Below are positions 48,901 to 60,154 of a stretch of DNA of 64,000 nt, piece after piece (the first letter of the stretch is position 1; every line of letters starts with the position of its first letter). Source of the DNA: Heterodera schachtii (lineage: Eukaryota; Nematoda; Chromadorea; Rhabditida; Heteroderidae). Location: NCBI GenBank assembly GCA_023374025.1, contig SIJG01000021.1:459675-523674 (forward strand), read 5' to 3'. A model generated the notes under the pieces. The model searched no databases. It was not told the DNA's origin and was given only the letters and a program-made list of their open reading frames with translations. Made by a program: the position numbers and the translations under genes.

Positions 48901-49612
48901 GAAACGGCGACGCGTTTTGCCCGTGGAACAGGTGAAAAGGGAAGGAACCGCACACAACTGACAAAGCATAAGCAACTTGCTAATGGAAAATAAATATTTG
49001 AATTAATTAACTAATTAGTCGCTAATGAGTGGTGTTGCATTGCCATGCCTTTGCTTAGGTTCGCCTTCAATTTCGGCGACACGCGCAATCGTCCATTTTG
49101 GAGTCGAACACTTTGAGCCGTGTTACATCTACACGAAGAAGCGCAATGTCAAACGCAGCTGCGAATTCGGGTAACAAATTAACCAAAACTTTGACTCTCG
49201 AAATTGACCCACTAATTTTTTTTTCTCTCAATTTTTTGACTGATCGCTGCTTTTTGCTCACATTTAGGATTATTAACTAACCCCAAAGGCATGGTTTTGT
49301 CCCGTGGCATTTTTGCGATAAAATTTTCAACAATTTTTTCAGAAATGGCAATGGACTCCAAAAGTGCTCCGTTGATGAAGAACAATGTCGGACCGCAGCT
49401 ATCCTCAGACAGCGCAGCTGAACATCCGCCGTCTTATCGTCGTGCCGCGCCGCCCCGCTCGCCCTCGAGGAATTTCCAAAAGCGTTTGTCGTCGACGCGT
49501 CCAACGCCCGCGGCGTCACCGACGCGCAAAAAGTCATTGTCCGCCATTAGTGCCTCCGGCGAAACAAAAGGTGGGGAGAGACGGGGGGCGAAACAAATGC
49601 AATTAAAAAAAT
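45933..49612 (+). CDS. Shaw/Kv3 voltage-gated potassium channel
   Basis: Fifteen exons: 45933-45986, 46126-46242, 46456-46590, 46747-46906, 47053-47102, 47215-47312, 47370-47508, 47586-47707, 47785-47959, 48175-48264, 48313-48357, 48409-48435, 48767-48931, 49059-49170, about 49268-49612. Seen: T1 domain ([58 protein letters not shown]), [10 protein letters not shown] before S1, S4 with [19 protein letters not shown]4-S5 TFRASAKEL, the selectivity filter TMTTVGYGD, S6 [15 protein letters not shown] and [14 protein letters not shown]. These are the Shaw hallmarks; C. elegans relatives are egl-36 and shw genes. Two introns (46243 and 48265) begin with GC; a third may exist at about 49285. The S1-S2 loop has a His/Gln-rich insert. 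The C-terminal end may be farther right (see 58902-59212). Confidence 0.95.
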
Positions 49613-49697
49613 AATAATTTATTCAAAAATATTTCTAAACAAAAATTTAAAAAATGTGGGAAAATTGCGAATGTATGCAAAGTGTGCGTTTGATTGG

Positions 49698-50562
49698 TCA
49701 AGTGATATAGACGGATTGGTTCTGCTGCTGCTCCTTCCTGAACTGACTGTCCCGTTTCCAACGTGTCCAAAAGTCGAATGCGTAGAGGCCAAAACCGGCA
49801 AAAGTTACAAACTTAAAATAAAAATCAAAATTTCAAAAAATAATAATTCAAAAAGTACCAAATGAAAAAACCATAAAGGGGCGAATATTGCCTTGAGCAT
49901 GTTCAAAATGGCGAACACTGAGCCCATCAAATACATAACGGAGGCCAAAGCGCAGTAAAATTGTTCCTAAGCCCAATTAGATACAGAAATTAATAAATGA
50001 ATAATAAATAGATAAAATTCAATTAAAAACTACCAAAAGTTGGAAATTGTAATGGTAAAATGCGTCCGGGGCACTGAACAAATGTGCCAATGCCAAGAAG
50101 AAAGTTCCGACCAGGAAGAAGCCGTGGACACAGACGGCGTTGAACAATTGAAAGAAGTCGATGACACGGCCCAAACAGAAGGGGAAAAGCGGATTTGGCC
50201 AGCATTGGACTGTCAGCAGAAGGGCGACCAAACCGCACAGCTGAAGACAAATCGACATTTTGACAAAATTCCATTTGTCCGTTTGGCGTTTCTTTTGTCG
50301 AATTTTTAGGGATTTGTCACATTTATCATCGGTTACTCGGACACATTTTCAATTATTAGTCTTTTTTCGGCATAAAAAGCGTGTCAATAATTATCGGGGA
50401 TCGGAAGTGATCACTCCGATCACTTACCATTTGGATGAGCTTCAACTGATTGTCGCGCTCCTCAAAAAAGGTGCGGTCAAAGCGCAGCGGCGGTCGGCTG
50501 CGGTGTGGCGCGGCCATTCCGCCCCATCGGTGCGTTTGGCCAGCGGAAGCAGCGGCGGACAT
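49698..50562 (-). CDS. MARVEL-like four-helix membrane protein
   Basis: Exons on the minus strand: 50562-50428, 50240-50034, 49966-49859, 49811-49698; phases agree and the total is about 188 residues. Seen: a polar N-terminus ending RTFFEERDNQLKLIQM, then hydrophobic helices LCGLVALLLTVQCW, FNAVCVHGFFLVGTFFLALAH, FYCALASVMYLMGSVFAIL and a last helix before a polar tail (FRKEQQQNQSVYIT). The topology and the start of helix 1 fit the MARVEL fold (inference; no exact orthologue recalled). It lies tail to tail with the Shaw channel, 85 bp from its stop codon. ATG 50562 was chosen because it opens the exon; an inner ATG at about 50517 is also possible. Confidence 0.7.
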
Positions 50563-52410
50563 TGGCACGGCGGCGGAGGAAAGCGGACAAAGGCTAAGGA
50601 CGGAAAGGCACTGAGGCGGCGGAGAGGGCGCGGACAAAGCGGCGGAGGAACGGAGACGCGATTTGTGGACGACAACTGACCGATTAGGGGCAAAGATGGG
50701 AATCACCCGCCAAACATTGGAGCGAAGGCACAAAACGGAAGAAAATGGCAAAAAAGGGGGGGGGGAGGAAGGGGTAAATAAATAAATAAATAAATTAATT
50801 AAATAAATAAAATTTAAATATTTAGAGAGAGAGAGAGAGAGAGAATAATCCAATTAAATTTTAAAAAGGGAAGAAAAATATTCGAATAAATTAATTTAAA
50901 TTAAAAAACGATGAGAAAATGCAAAAAATAATCGCTTAAAATTGCGTTTAATTCAAAAGGAAATTTAAATTAGTTAAATTATGGAGGAAGAAGGAAGACA
51001 TTCGTTAAATGTGTGAAATAAATGGAGCGAAAGATTGAAGGATTGAGGACAACAAATTGGGAAATGAATTCAAAAAAAGAGAGCAAAGAGAAATTAACGA
51101 ATTTAATTTTGAGAAAGAATTTGAAAAAATATATAAATAATGAATTGAAATAATTATTATGAAAGCGCTTCTCCGAAAGATTAAATTTTGTGGATTTAAT
51201 GCGGCGTTGAAAATGCGAAATGAGTGAGTGTTTCGGCTGTTGGATTTTGGAAGTGAAATAAGCCGCCCACAAGCAGAGAGAGGAGCCCAATTTGAAGAAT
51301 AATTGGGCGAGGATTACATATTCCAGAGAGTGATTATAATTATTCTAACAGAAAGATCGGAAAGGGATCCCGACAAAATGCCGAAAATGCAAAAAAGAGG
51401 ATCGGGAAAATGCCGAAAGAGTTTTTAAAGAAAACCGAATCCGGAGTTATATTAAAATTACCGAAAAATATTTGAAAAAGACAGATAAAACTTTTAAAAA
51501 TAAAACAAGGAAATTGTCATTTTGACTGGTATAATGTTACCAGTAGAGCTTGAAAGTCCGGGACCTGAACTCGTAAAAATTGACCGGGAAGGGAGGCCCG
51601 GGAGGAAAGGAAACCCGTTTTTTCCAGGACTACCGGGGCTCTATTGTACCAGTGAGTTCCGAGTTATGCCGATGGGAAATTTACTTTCCAAATTCTCATG
51701 GCATTTCTTTGGGTTAATTATGGCACAGTGGCAACAAATAAATTTAAGAATATTTTATGGGCATATGAACGACTTAATCAAGTGGTTATGCAATTTTATT
51801 TGCTTGATTGGCTTTGTGTTTGTGTTGATTGACGGACTAAAAGGTGCTGTGATTGGGGAGGGGGCGGCGGCGATTGCCCAAAATTCGTCGTTCGTCCGTC
51901 CGCCGTTTGTTTTCTGTGCTTTTCTCCGTTTTCATCGTTTTGCAATTGAACAAAATGATAAAAATTAATGCACATTTAAAACCCAAGAAAGTTCCCTATA
52001 TAAGAAGTTTATACCCATGATCCAAGCTTAAAAACTAATTTATGGCTTTCTAGCGCGTGTTACGGGTCGGGAGTGGGGTCAATCGACTCAGTTTTTCAAG
52101 GGCTATAAGGGAAAAATAATGCGAAGTCGATCGGTTTAGAACTGTTCGAACTGCGTTCGAAAAACTGACCCAAAATCACACTTTTTTTGAAAGTCCCATT
52201 TTTGAACGCTTTTTGCATGCCTTAAAAAAAGCCAAATCAAAAATCGAAACAATTTCGCATGATATAGAAAGTCTTGGCTTTCGAATGATACCAGAATTGT
52301 TTTGGTCCGGGTCCGGGAAGTGCCCTAAAAAGGGAGGACAAGCACTTTTGGTCGGGATTTCTCCCAAAAAAGGAAGAAAAGGAAAAGGGAATTAAAAGGG
52401 ATTGTGACAA
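50563..52410. other. Non-coding, simple repeats
   Basis: Has AAATAAATAAATA (50775-50800) and a GA dinucleotide run (50825-50844). A plus-strand frame at 51522-51968 has no recognised content. From about 52040 repeat-like sequence begins. Confidence 0.45.
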
Positions 52411-52482
52411 GCGACTCGGTGGTCAAGTGGTTAGTGTGCCTTCCTTCGTTTGTATGAGTCATGGGTTCGAGTCCCATTAATT
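52411..52482 (+). repeat. tRNA-like sequence (possible SINE head)
   Basis: Contains an A-box-like TGGTCAAGTGG (52420-52430) and a perfect B box GGTTCGAGTCC inside a 5 bp T stem (ATGGG/CCCAT). The seven bases before the A box do not pair with those after the T arm, so no acceptor stem forms. It is a tRNA-derived repeat or decayed tRNA rather than a working gene. Confidence 0.45.
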
Positions 52483-52984
52483 CTGATGATTTCTATCCAT
52501 TATTTAGTGACAATAATTCATTTTTTTATTAAATTTATTTTTTTGTTTTTTTAATTAAAATAATTAAATAAAAAATTTTTTCTGATAAAAGAAAATCTAA
52601 ATATTTTTAGTGTACCAGCCTTTTGTAGTGGGTTAGAGTCCCACTGCTTCAGAGTAATTTGAAAAAATATTCTATACAAAATTCTATTTTTTGTTTTTTT
52701 ATTTAATTAACTTTATGGAAAAAAAATATTAATTATTTTAAATTTAATAAATTAGATTTATTTAAAATAAAATTTTATATTATCATATAAAATATGTAAA
52801 TAACAATAAAGCAAAGAATATATTATATAAATCAAAATAATATATAAGACAAAAGTATTTACAAATACAAAACAAGAAAACTTTTTAGTTTTTTTGTTGA
52901 TAATTAATTACCTTTATGAAATAAAAATAAATTTTTTTCAAATAAAGAGTGAAATAATATGTTTTTTATGCATACCGAAACAGG

Positions 52985-53885
52985 ACTCTCTCAGTTCGGC
53001 CCTTACGATTCGGCCCCAGCATGCTTTTCCACTATAACTTTTTTCTTTATCATCCAAAGCCAACAGTGTTGGTATCATACGAAAGCTATTCACGTGCTCT
53101 ATTAGCCTTAAAGCCTCAAAAATTATTAAGAAAAACTTCAAAATTTAAACATTTTTCGCAATTTTCATGTATAACTTTTTTTTTTTGCAATTGTCTAATC
53201 GCAAAGCAATACAGACCGGACAACCGGGGTCGGAGTGGTCCCGAGTCTGGATCCCGACTGAATCCCGATCCCGATCAATCCCGAACATTTTGGAAAAATG
53301 ATCGGGACGGATCCAGAGTCAGGATCCCGACCGAATCCCGACCAACCCGAAGAATTTTTTTCGTGATCCCGCGGGATTATCGGAATTTTAGGATCAAAAA
53401 TTAGAACATTTAACAACATAGCTTTAAATATTTTTTTTTTCATTTAATCAATTAATACCATTTTTTTGTATTTTCGCTTCAGTTGATCATTTTTAACATG
53501 AGAAAGGATTAAAAAATCAGATTTTTAAGATTAATTTAAAATTCAAGATCTTAAATTAAAAAATGAGATTTTTCGAAAAATTATCGTGAACTTCAATCCC
53601 GCGAGATCCCGCGTGATTGGTAAAATGGTCGGGAGGGATACCGGTTCGGGATCCCGAATGAAATCCCGATCAATCCCGATGAATATAAAAAATCGCTCGA
53701 AACGGATCCCGAGATCGGGATCTCGAAGAAATCCCGCGGGGTCCCGATCCCGTCCGGTCTCACAAAGGAATAGCTTAGAAAAAGCTTTTAAACAAATGTT
53801 GGATTTGGATGACCAAGAAGTTATAGAAAAAACATGCTGGGGCTGAACCGTGGAAACTGAACTGAGGTAAACCGGGCCAGACCCC
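52985..53885. mobile_element. Fold-back repeat with inner GGGATCCCGA-rich element
   Basis: Left arm about 52995-53095 and right arm about 53790-53870 are reverse complements (shared blocks CCCCAGCATG, ACTATAACTT, CATCCAAA). Between them, 53213-53758 is framed by AGACCGGAC and GTCCGGTCT and filled with ATCCCGATC-type units. No coding region. Age and target duplication are unclear. Confidence 0.55.
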
Positions 53886-54115
53886 TCTGCGATCTAAAAA
53901 TTTTTTATTGAAGGAATCGCATAAAAATGGTACTATATATTAAGATTAATGATCCTGTCTCAGAATTTCAGGTGATCCCAAAAATTTCCAATTAACAGTT
54001 TAAAAATTGACAAAAAAAAAATTTCTGATCAAATTTAAAAGAATAATTTTGATTCATGGCTTACGGAATATTAAAAATTGATAAAAATTTAAATAAAAAA
54101 AAACAAAATTTGAAA

Positions 54116-56190
54116 CTAAAAAATAGGAAAGAAAAACAGAAAGGGGAAGAGAAAGGGGAAGAGAAAGGGAAAAAGGAATGGGAAGAGGAAAAGGAGTGGA
54201 AGAGGAAAAAGAGGAAACGAAAGGGGAAGTGAAAGCTGAAGAGAAAGTGGAAGAGAAATAAAAAGAGAAAGAGGAATAGAAAGAGTAAGAGAAATAGGAA
54301 GAGAAAGAGAAACAAAAAGGGGAAGAGAAAGCAGAAGAGAAGGAGGAAAAGAAAGAGGGAAACGGAAGAGAAATAGAACAGAAAGGGGAAGAGAAAGAGG
54401 AACAAAAGCGGAAAGAGAAAAGGGAGAGAAAGGAGAAAGGTGATTAGAAAAAGAAAGGGGAAGAGGAGGAGAAAGGGGAAGAGAACAAGGGAAAGAGGAA
54501 GGAGCAGAGGAACAGGAGTGGAAGAGAAAGGGGAAAAGAAAGAGGAAGATAAATAGGAAGAGAAAGTGGAACAAAAGGGGAAAGAGAAAAGGAGAGAAAG
54601 GGAAAAAGGGAAGGGGAAGAGGAGTAGAAGAGGAAAAGAAAGGGGAAGAGGAAGAGAAAGGGGATGAGAAAAAGGGAGGGAAGGGGAAGAAAAAGGGAGA
54701 GAAAAAGGAAAAGAGAAACAAAAAGGGGAAGAGAAAGCAGAAGAGAAAGGGGAAACGGAAGAGAAAGCGGAAAAGAAACCGGAAGAGAATGGGGAACAGA
54801 AAGAGGCAAAAAGGAAGGGGAAGAGAAACCGAAAGATAAAATGGAACAGAAAGGGGAAAAGGGAAGGGGAAGAGGAGTGGAAGAGGAAAAGAAAGGGGAA
54901 GAGGAAGAAAAAGGAAGACAAATAGGAAGAGAAAGTGGAACAAAAGGGGAAAGAGAAAAGGAGAGAAAGAGGAACAAAAAGGGGAAGAGAAAGCAGAAGA
55001 GAATTGGGAAACGGAAGAGAAAGCGGAAAAGAAACCGGAAGAGAATGGGGAACAGAAAGAGGCAAAAAGGAAGGGGAAGAGAAACCGAAAGAGAAAACGG
55101 AAGAGAATAGGGAAAAGAAAGAGGGAAAAAGGAAAGGGAAGTGAACGCGGAAGAGAAATGGAACAGAAATTGGAAAAGGGAATGGGAAGAGGAGTGGAAG
55201 AGGAAAAGAAAGGGGAAGAAGAAGAAAAAGGAAGACAAATAGGAAGAGAAAGTGGAACAAAAGGGGAAAGAGAAAAGGAGAGAAAGGGGAAAAGGGAAGG
55301 GGAAGAGGAGTAGAAGAGGAAAAGAAAGGGGAAGAGGAAGAGAAAGGGGATGAGAAAAAGGGAGGGAAGGGGAAGAAAAAGGGAGAGAAAAAGGAAAAGA
55401 GAAAGAGGAACAAAAAGGGGAAGAGAAAGCAGAAGAGAAAGGGGAAACGGAAGAGAAAGCGGAAAAGAAACCGGAAGAGAATGGGGAACAGAAAGAGGCA
55501 AAAAGGAAGGGGAAGTGAACGCGAAAGAGAAAATGGAACAGAAAGGGGAAAAGGGAAGGGGAAGAGGAGTGGAAGAGGAAAAGAAAGGGGAAGAGGAAAA
55601 AAAAGGAAGACAAATAGGAAGAGAAAGTGGAACAAAAGGGGAAAGAGAAAAGGAGAGAAAGGGAAAAAGGGAAGGGGAAGAGGAGTAGAAGAGGAAAAGA
55701 AAGGGGAAGAGGAAGAGAAAGGGGATGAGAAAAAGGGAGGGAAGGGGAAGAAAAAGGGAGAAAAAGGAAAAGAGAAAGAGGAACAAAAAGGGGAAGAGAA
55801 AGCGGAAGAGAATGGGGAACAGAAAGAGGCAAAAAGGAAGGGGAAGTGAACGCGAAAGAGAAAATGGAACAGAAAGGGGAAAAGGGAAGGGGAAGAGGAG
55901 TGGAAGAGGAAAAGAAAGGGGAAGAGGAAAAAAAAGGAAGACAAATAGGAAGAGAAAGTGGAACAAAAGGGGAAAGAGAAAAGGAGAGAAAAGGGAAACG
56001 GGAAGGGGAAGAGGAGTGGAAGAGGAAAAGAAAGGGGAAGAGGAAGAGAAAGGGGATGAGAAAAAGGGAGGGAAGGGGAAGAAAAAGGGAGAGAAAAAGG
56101 AAAAGAGAAAGAGGAACAAAAAGGGGAAGAGAAAGCGGAAGAGAAAGGGGAAAAGAAAGAGGGAAAGCTGAAGGGGAAGATGAATAGATT
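54116..56190 (+). repeat. 2.1 kb purine (GA) minisatellite with higher-order repeats
   Basis: Almost pure A/G on the plus strand: units of GGGGAAGAG, GAGAAAG and GGAAAAG. A longer unit recurs: the phrase GGGGATGAGAAAAAGGGAGG occurs near 54661, 55347, 55722 and 56053, i.e. at spacings of about 686, 375 and 331 bp. Minus-strand open frames of several hundred codons (Phe, Leu, Ser, Pro only) are a result of the missing stop codons, not a protein. Confidence 0.95.
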
Positions 56191-58580
56191 AAAAGTTTGT
56201 CTTTTCAAAAATTATTTGTTTTAGAATTATAACATAACATTTAACAAAAAATCTTATAAAAAATAACAAGCATATAAATAAAAATATCGCATTTAAATTA
56301 AATATAAAACAATATCGTTTTTAAATTAATTATTTGTTCATTTTCAAATTCTCATATTCCTAAACTATGAGGACGCTTAGCGGCCAATAGATGCTTTTTG
56401 CACGCCCCAAATTATATCTCCCACTAGAGCCAGCGTTGAAAGCGCCCCCGGCGCTTTCACAGGGCCCGCAGGGCCCTGGTTTATAAATAAAATAACACAA
56501 ACAAAAAAGGAAAAGGAAAGGAATACGACGGACGGAGAGAAAGAAAAATTACGAATGAAAAGCAAAAAAAGCGGGGGGGGGGGGACAAAGCATCCCAAAG
56601 AAGGGACAAAGCATCTCAAAAAGCAATTTTGAGGAAAACAAACAAAACGAAAAAGAATATTATGCAATGGATGAATGAATGAATGAATTGATAAGAGAGA
56701 ATACAAATTTGAAATTGAGTTTGGACTGGCAAATTGTCAGTAAAAATATAAAATGCTTCTTTTTCATTAAGGCCATATATTTTTGCCATTTGTTAATGCG
56801 AATGGGACAAAACTGGGATGGCTTTTTGTATGTTTGTAGCTAATTACTTAGATACAATGTAATTAGCGTCTTAATTGCACAAAATCTTCCGCCCGCCCCT
56901 CCGGCGAAGATTGGGTCAAACACATCGCTTCTATCCGCTAGAAGTGGATTGGCAATCAATTTGAGTGGCTTTTCCCCGAATCGATGTGCAATATAGTACA
57001 ACAATTTTCTGGCAAGACGGGGCGCGGAAGGGGCAGGGGGGGGGAAGTGGGAGCGGAAGGGGGTTAAGGGGGGAGGGGGGAGGGGTCGGCTGCGCCGGGG
57101 GGGGGGAGAGGGGTCCAATTGGTCTTTTTGCTTGCCCATCCCCCGCCGGCGGGGGGGGGGGGGGTAAAAACCGTTGTAAAAGAAGGAAAATGTGGTGGGA
57201 AAGGGGGAGGGAAACGGAAGATACACAAACAACGGCAAAAGAGGGCAACGGAGGAGGAAGAAGGGGACAGACCCCGACCAATCTCTTCATCCCTTGGGAG
57301 GAGAAGGAGAATTTACTGCTGGAAGAGTCATTCATCCCCCGAGGGAATTCAAAGGAGAGGGGAGAAAAAGCAGGTGAGAAAGTCCGACAATTCTTATGAG
57401 ATGACAAAACGAAATTTTGATGGATTGATTAGGCAATGCCAAACACAGCGAAAAAGGGAAAAGGGAAAAAGGGGGGAGGAGGGCACAGCTCAAAGTGAAG
57501 TGTTGTTGTGCTTATCATAAGGAGACAATGATCATTTGCTATTGTGATAATTTCTGAATAGAGAAAACCATTACGGACGGCGCAGTTTTGTTACCAGCGG
57601 CGCAAAATTCGTGAGAACACTCCGAATTCCCTCCCCCCCCCGCCCCCCTTGGCGGGGGAGGGGAGGGAGGGATAATGGCCATAGTGAAATGATCAATTTG
57701 TGGTGGAGGGGGGGGGGGAGGGGGCGGTGAATTGCTTTGATTTGAGGGAGGGGGGAGGGGGGAGGGATGAGTCAGCAGATGATCGGCTGACAGAAGAAAG
57801 GAAAGAGCGGTCGGAGACACAGCAAAAGGAATTGGGGAAGTGCTTGAAAAACAGAAAAAGTGGGAGAGAAATAGTGAAGGGAAAGAAAGAAACAAAGAAA
57901 GAGAGAGAGAAATAGAGAGAAGAGAGACTGTGCAAACAAAGCAAAAATAAATCAAACGAAAAGAGATAATACAAACTTATGATTATATTTGAGGGGGGGG
58001 AGGAGCTTCAGGAAAGTTCTAAATTAAAAAAAAATGGAGAAAAAAGTTGGGAGAGAAAAATTAAACAGAGAAAAAACAATACAAAAAAAAAATAGAAACA
58101 ATTTGAAAAACATTTAAAATATAAAAAAAATGTTAAATAGGTAATTAACGCACCTGAATGAATCATTTGCCGATGAATCTTAAAAGAATCAACACACCAT
58201 TTTTAAGCTAAAAAAAAAGAAATTCCTTAATAAAAGGTTTAAATTTTAAATTTGTAAAAAAGCTTTTCAAAATGTTAAAAAATTTAAAATATGAACAAAT
58301 AATTTTTTCTTTAAAATTTATTTTTGGATTCGTTTCTCATGTGCTAAAAAAGGAGAAAATCAATTCGATCTGTGCAATTTTATGTCGGAAAGTGTGAGAA
58401 GAATGAATAAAAGCTGTTAAATTGGGCCATAAAACCTTTTAGAACAAAACAAATATATTCTAAAAATAATATGAATTTAATAATAATAATACCAAATCAA
58501 TAATAATAAATTATAAAAGTAAATGAAAATTTGAAATAATATTTCTTTTTTTAAATTAAATTCTAAAGGCAACAATATTT
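56191..58580. other. Non-coding with many G runs
   Basis: Runs of four or more G are dense at about 57035-57170 and 57640-57780, enough for G-quadruplex formation on the plus strand. A CG-rich palindrome-like stretch (GGGCCCGCAGGGCCC) is near 56462. No gene recognised. Confidence 0.55.
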
Positions 58581-58808
58581 GGTACTTTTCGGTTTTGGGG
58601 CCTAGATTTGATTTAAAGGATGCACAGAATTTAGTGCGAGTTCCTCAGGCGCTAAATGCCAAAAAATGGCGCATATTCTCTTGAAGAAATCTTAGCTCAA
58701 ATTGTGGTATTTATGCACCAATATAATTTTGGCGCGTAAATTTGCAATTCTGCGCGTCCTTTGATGTTTTTTTAAATTCAAATCTAGGCCCCAAAACCGA
58801 AAAGTACC
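58581..58808. mobile_element. 228 bp GGTA-ended MITE
   Basis: Terminal inverted repeats of about 30 bp: GGTACTTTTCGGTTTTGGGG and its reverse complement. Target-site duplication CAATATTT / CAATGTTT (7 of 8 bases). The termini resemble the MITE in nud-2 intron 2. Confidence 0.85.
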
Positions 58809-58901
58809 CAATGTTTTATTCTGGAAAACAAAACATTTAACTTTTGATTGGTTTATAGCAAAAAAAAAAATAATAGTAATTAATTATTTAAATTTTTTCA
58901 G

Positions 58902-59212
58902 CTAAATCAGCCAAGTGCCATTCGGCACAGCAAAGTCCGGCACGGTTAGCCGCCACTTTGCACGATCGGCTGGTAGCAAGCGGCGGCCGCAAAAGCAGCG
59001 TAACTGAACGACGCCATCACGCCAAATTCCGTAAATCATTTGACACTGCTAGAAATGGAAAAGCCGACGAACACAGCTACGAAGAAGCGGAAATGGCCGC
59101 GGGGAGCGATCATTTCAATGGGCCGACAACGCCGGAGGGCAAAAAAAGTCGGATCAGAAAACTGTCGGACGGAGTGGCGAACATTCTGAGACAGAGCAAA
59201 GCGCAGATTTGA
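58902..59212 (+). CDS. Terminal coding exon of uncertain parent
   Basis: Opens after TTTTTTCAG and runs 103 codons to a stop: RLAATLHDRLVASGGRKSSV, HHAKFRKSF, then KKSRIRKLSDGVANILRQSK. Rich in Arg/Lys with Ser sites, like a cytoplasmic tail. It starts in the phase left by a possible donor (ACAAAAG|GTGGGG) in the last Shaw channel exon, so it might be the channel's C-terminus across a 9.3 kb intron. It could equally belong to another gene. No homology recognised. Confidence 0.4.
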
Positions 59213-59632
59213 ACACCAATTACACTGCTTTCATGTTTGGTGATCAATTATTAACCGAAGAAAACGCAGAAAATTCAAATTTGTGAAAATTCACCCATTT
59301 TTTTTTGTATCGGCCGATTCAAAGACCCAATGGGAAGTTAGTTACTTGGTTTTTGAAAGCATTAGCTGAGTTTGGTTTTTTCGAGAAACCGAGACCCAAT
59401 TGAACAGTGAATTTCTTCGGGATGTTCAATCAATCCCTTTTCCAATGTTTGATTATTATTTATTTTGTATTTAATTAAATTATTTATAAATTTATTTGTT
59501 ACATATTATTTATAAATCAGAGAAAATATTATTATTAAAAAGGGAAAGATCATATGTAAATAAATAAAAGTAATATTATGAGAATTAAAATATAAAAACA
59601 GTTTTCGTGGATTTGTTTATTTAAATTACTTT
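59213..59632. other. Intergenic gap
   Basis: AT-rich 3' flank of the preceding exon; nothing recognised. Confidence 0.4.
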
Positions 59633-60154
59633 CTAAGAAATCAAAATAAATTTTCGACCCATATTTAACATGTAAATTTCTTGGAATAATCTGCCTGCCC
59701 TAATAATTAGGCCTCGATTATTTGCTACAACAAACAAAATCATCGATTGCAATAAATCTTCAATTTTATCCAAAGAAATCTTGTTTTTCATCCAATTTAA
59801 TAAAGCATTTTGTTGAACTGTAATATATCCATAGGCTTTTGGCTTCCGCCGCCCTCGCTTTATCCCTCTCATCGTCACCCATCGAAAGTCAGTCGACCGA
59901 TCGATCGATCGATCCTTCGCTTTTCTCGAGATGATCCCGAGCATTTGGCCCAATGTTTCTTCTCGAGATTTCCTCCGCTGCTTTAGACCATGTTGTTTTT
60001 GTTTTTCCTGCAAATCAGCGGCCTCTCTTGCGACTCGTTTCGTTTTTTCAAGAGGGCATTGCTTTTTGAGAGGCGAGACGGTCGGCGGATTTGGCACTCG
60101 CTGAACTTTAGCGATTTGGACGCGACAAACCTTTTCCCAATGAGTGTTTAGCAT
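59633..60154 (-). CDS. Orphan single-exon protein, 173 residues
   Basis: Uninterrupted minus-strand frame with ATG at 60154. Balanced composition, a basic N-terminal half (REAADLQEKQKQ, RRKSREETLGQML) and a more hydrophobic C-terminal half (SLDKIEDLLQSMILFVV, RAGRLFQEIYML). A (GATC)n run near 59898 encodes DRSIDRS. No signal peptide or known domain recognised. It could be a gene remnant, but the frame is longer than expected by chance in this AT-rich sequence. Confidence 0.45.
   Translation of the reverse strand: MLNTHWEKVCRVQIAKVQRVPNPPTVSPLKKQCPLEKTKRVAREAADLQEKQKQHGLKQRRKSREETLGQMLGIISRKAKDRSIDRSTDFRWVTMRGIKRGRRKPKAYGYITVQQNALLNWMKNKISLDKIEDLLQSMILFVVANNRGLIIRAGRLFQEIYMLNMGRKFILIS

Noticed and set aside
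51522..51968. Plus-strand frame of 148 codons containing PGPELVKIDREGRPGRKG
   Set aside because: Collagen-like start is short and not periodic; no further support.
54061..56208. Minus-strand open frames of 460-715 codons in the GA repeat
   Set aside because: Only Phe, Leu, Ser, Pro, Cys and few other residues; openness follows from the near absence of T on the plus strand. All three minus frames are open at once.
56840..57520. Pro- or Gly-rich frames on both strands around the G runs
   Set aside because: Produced by G/C homopolymers; no domain or splice structure.
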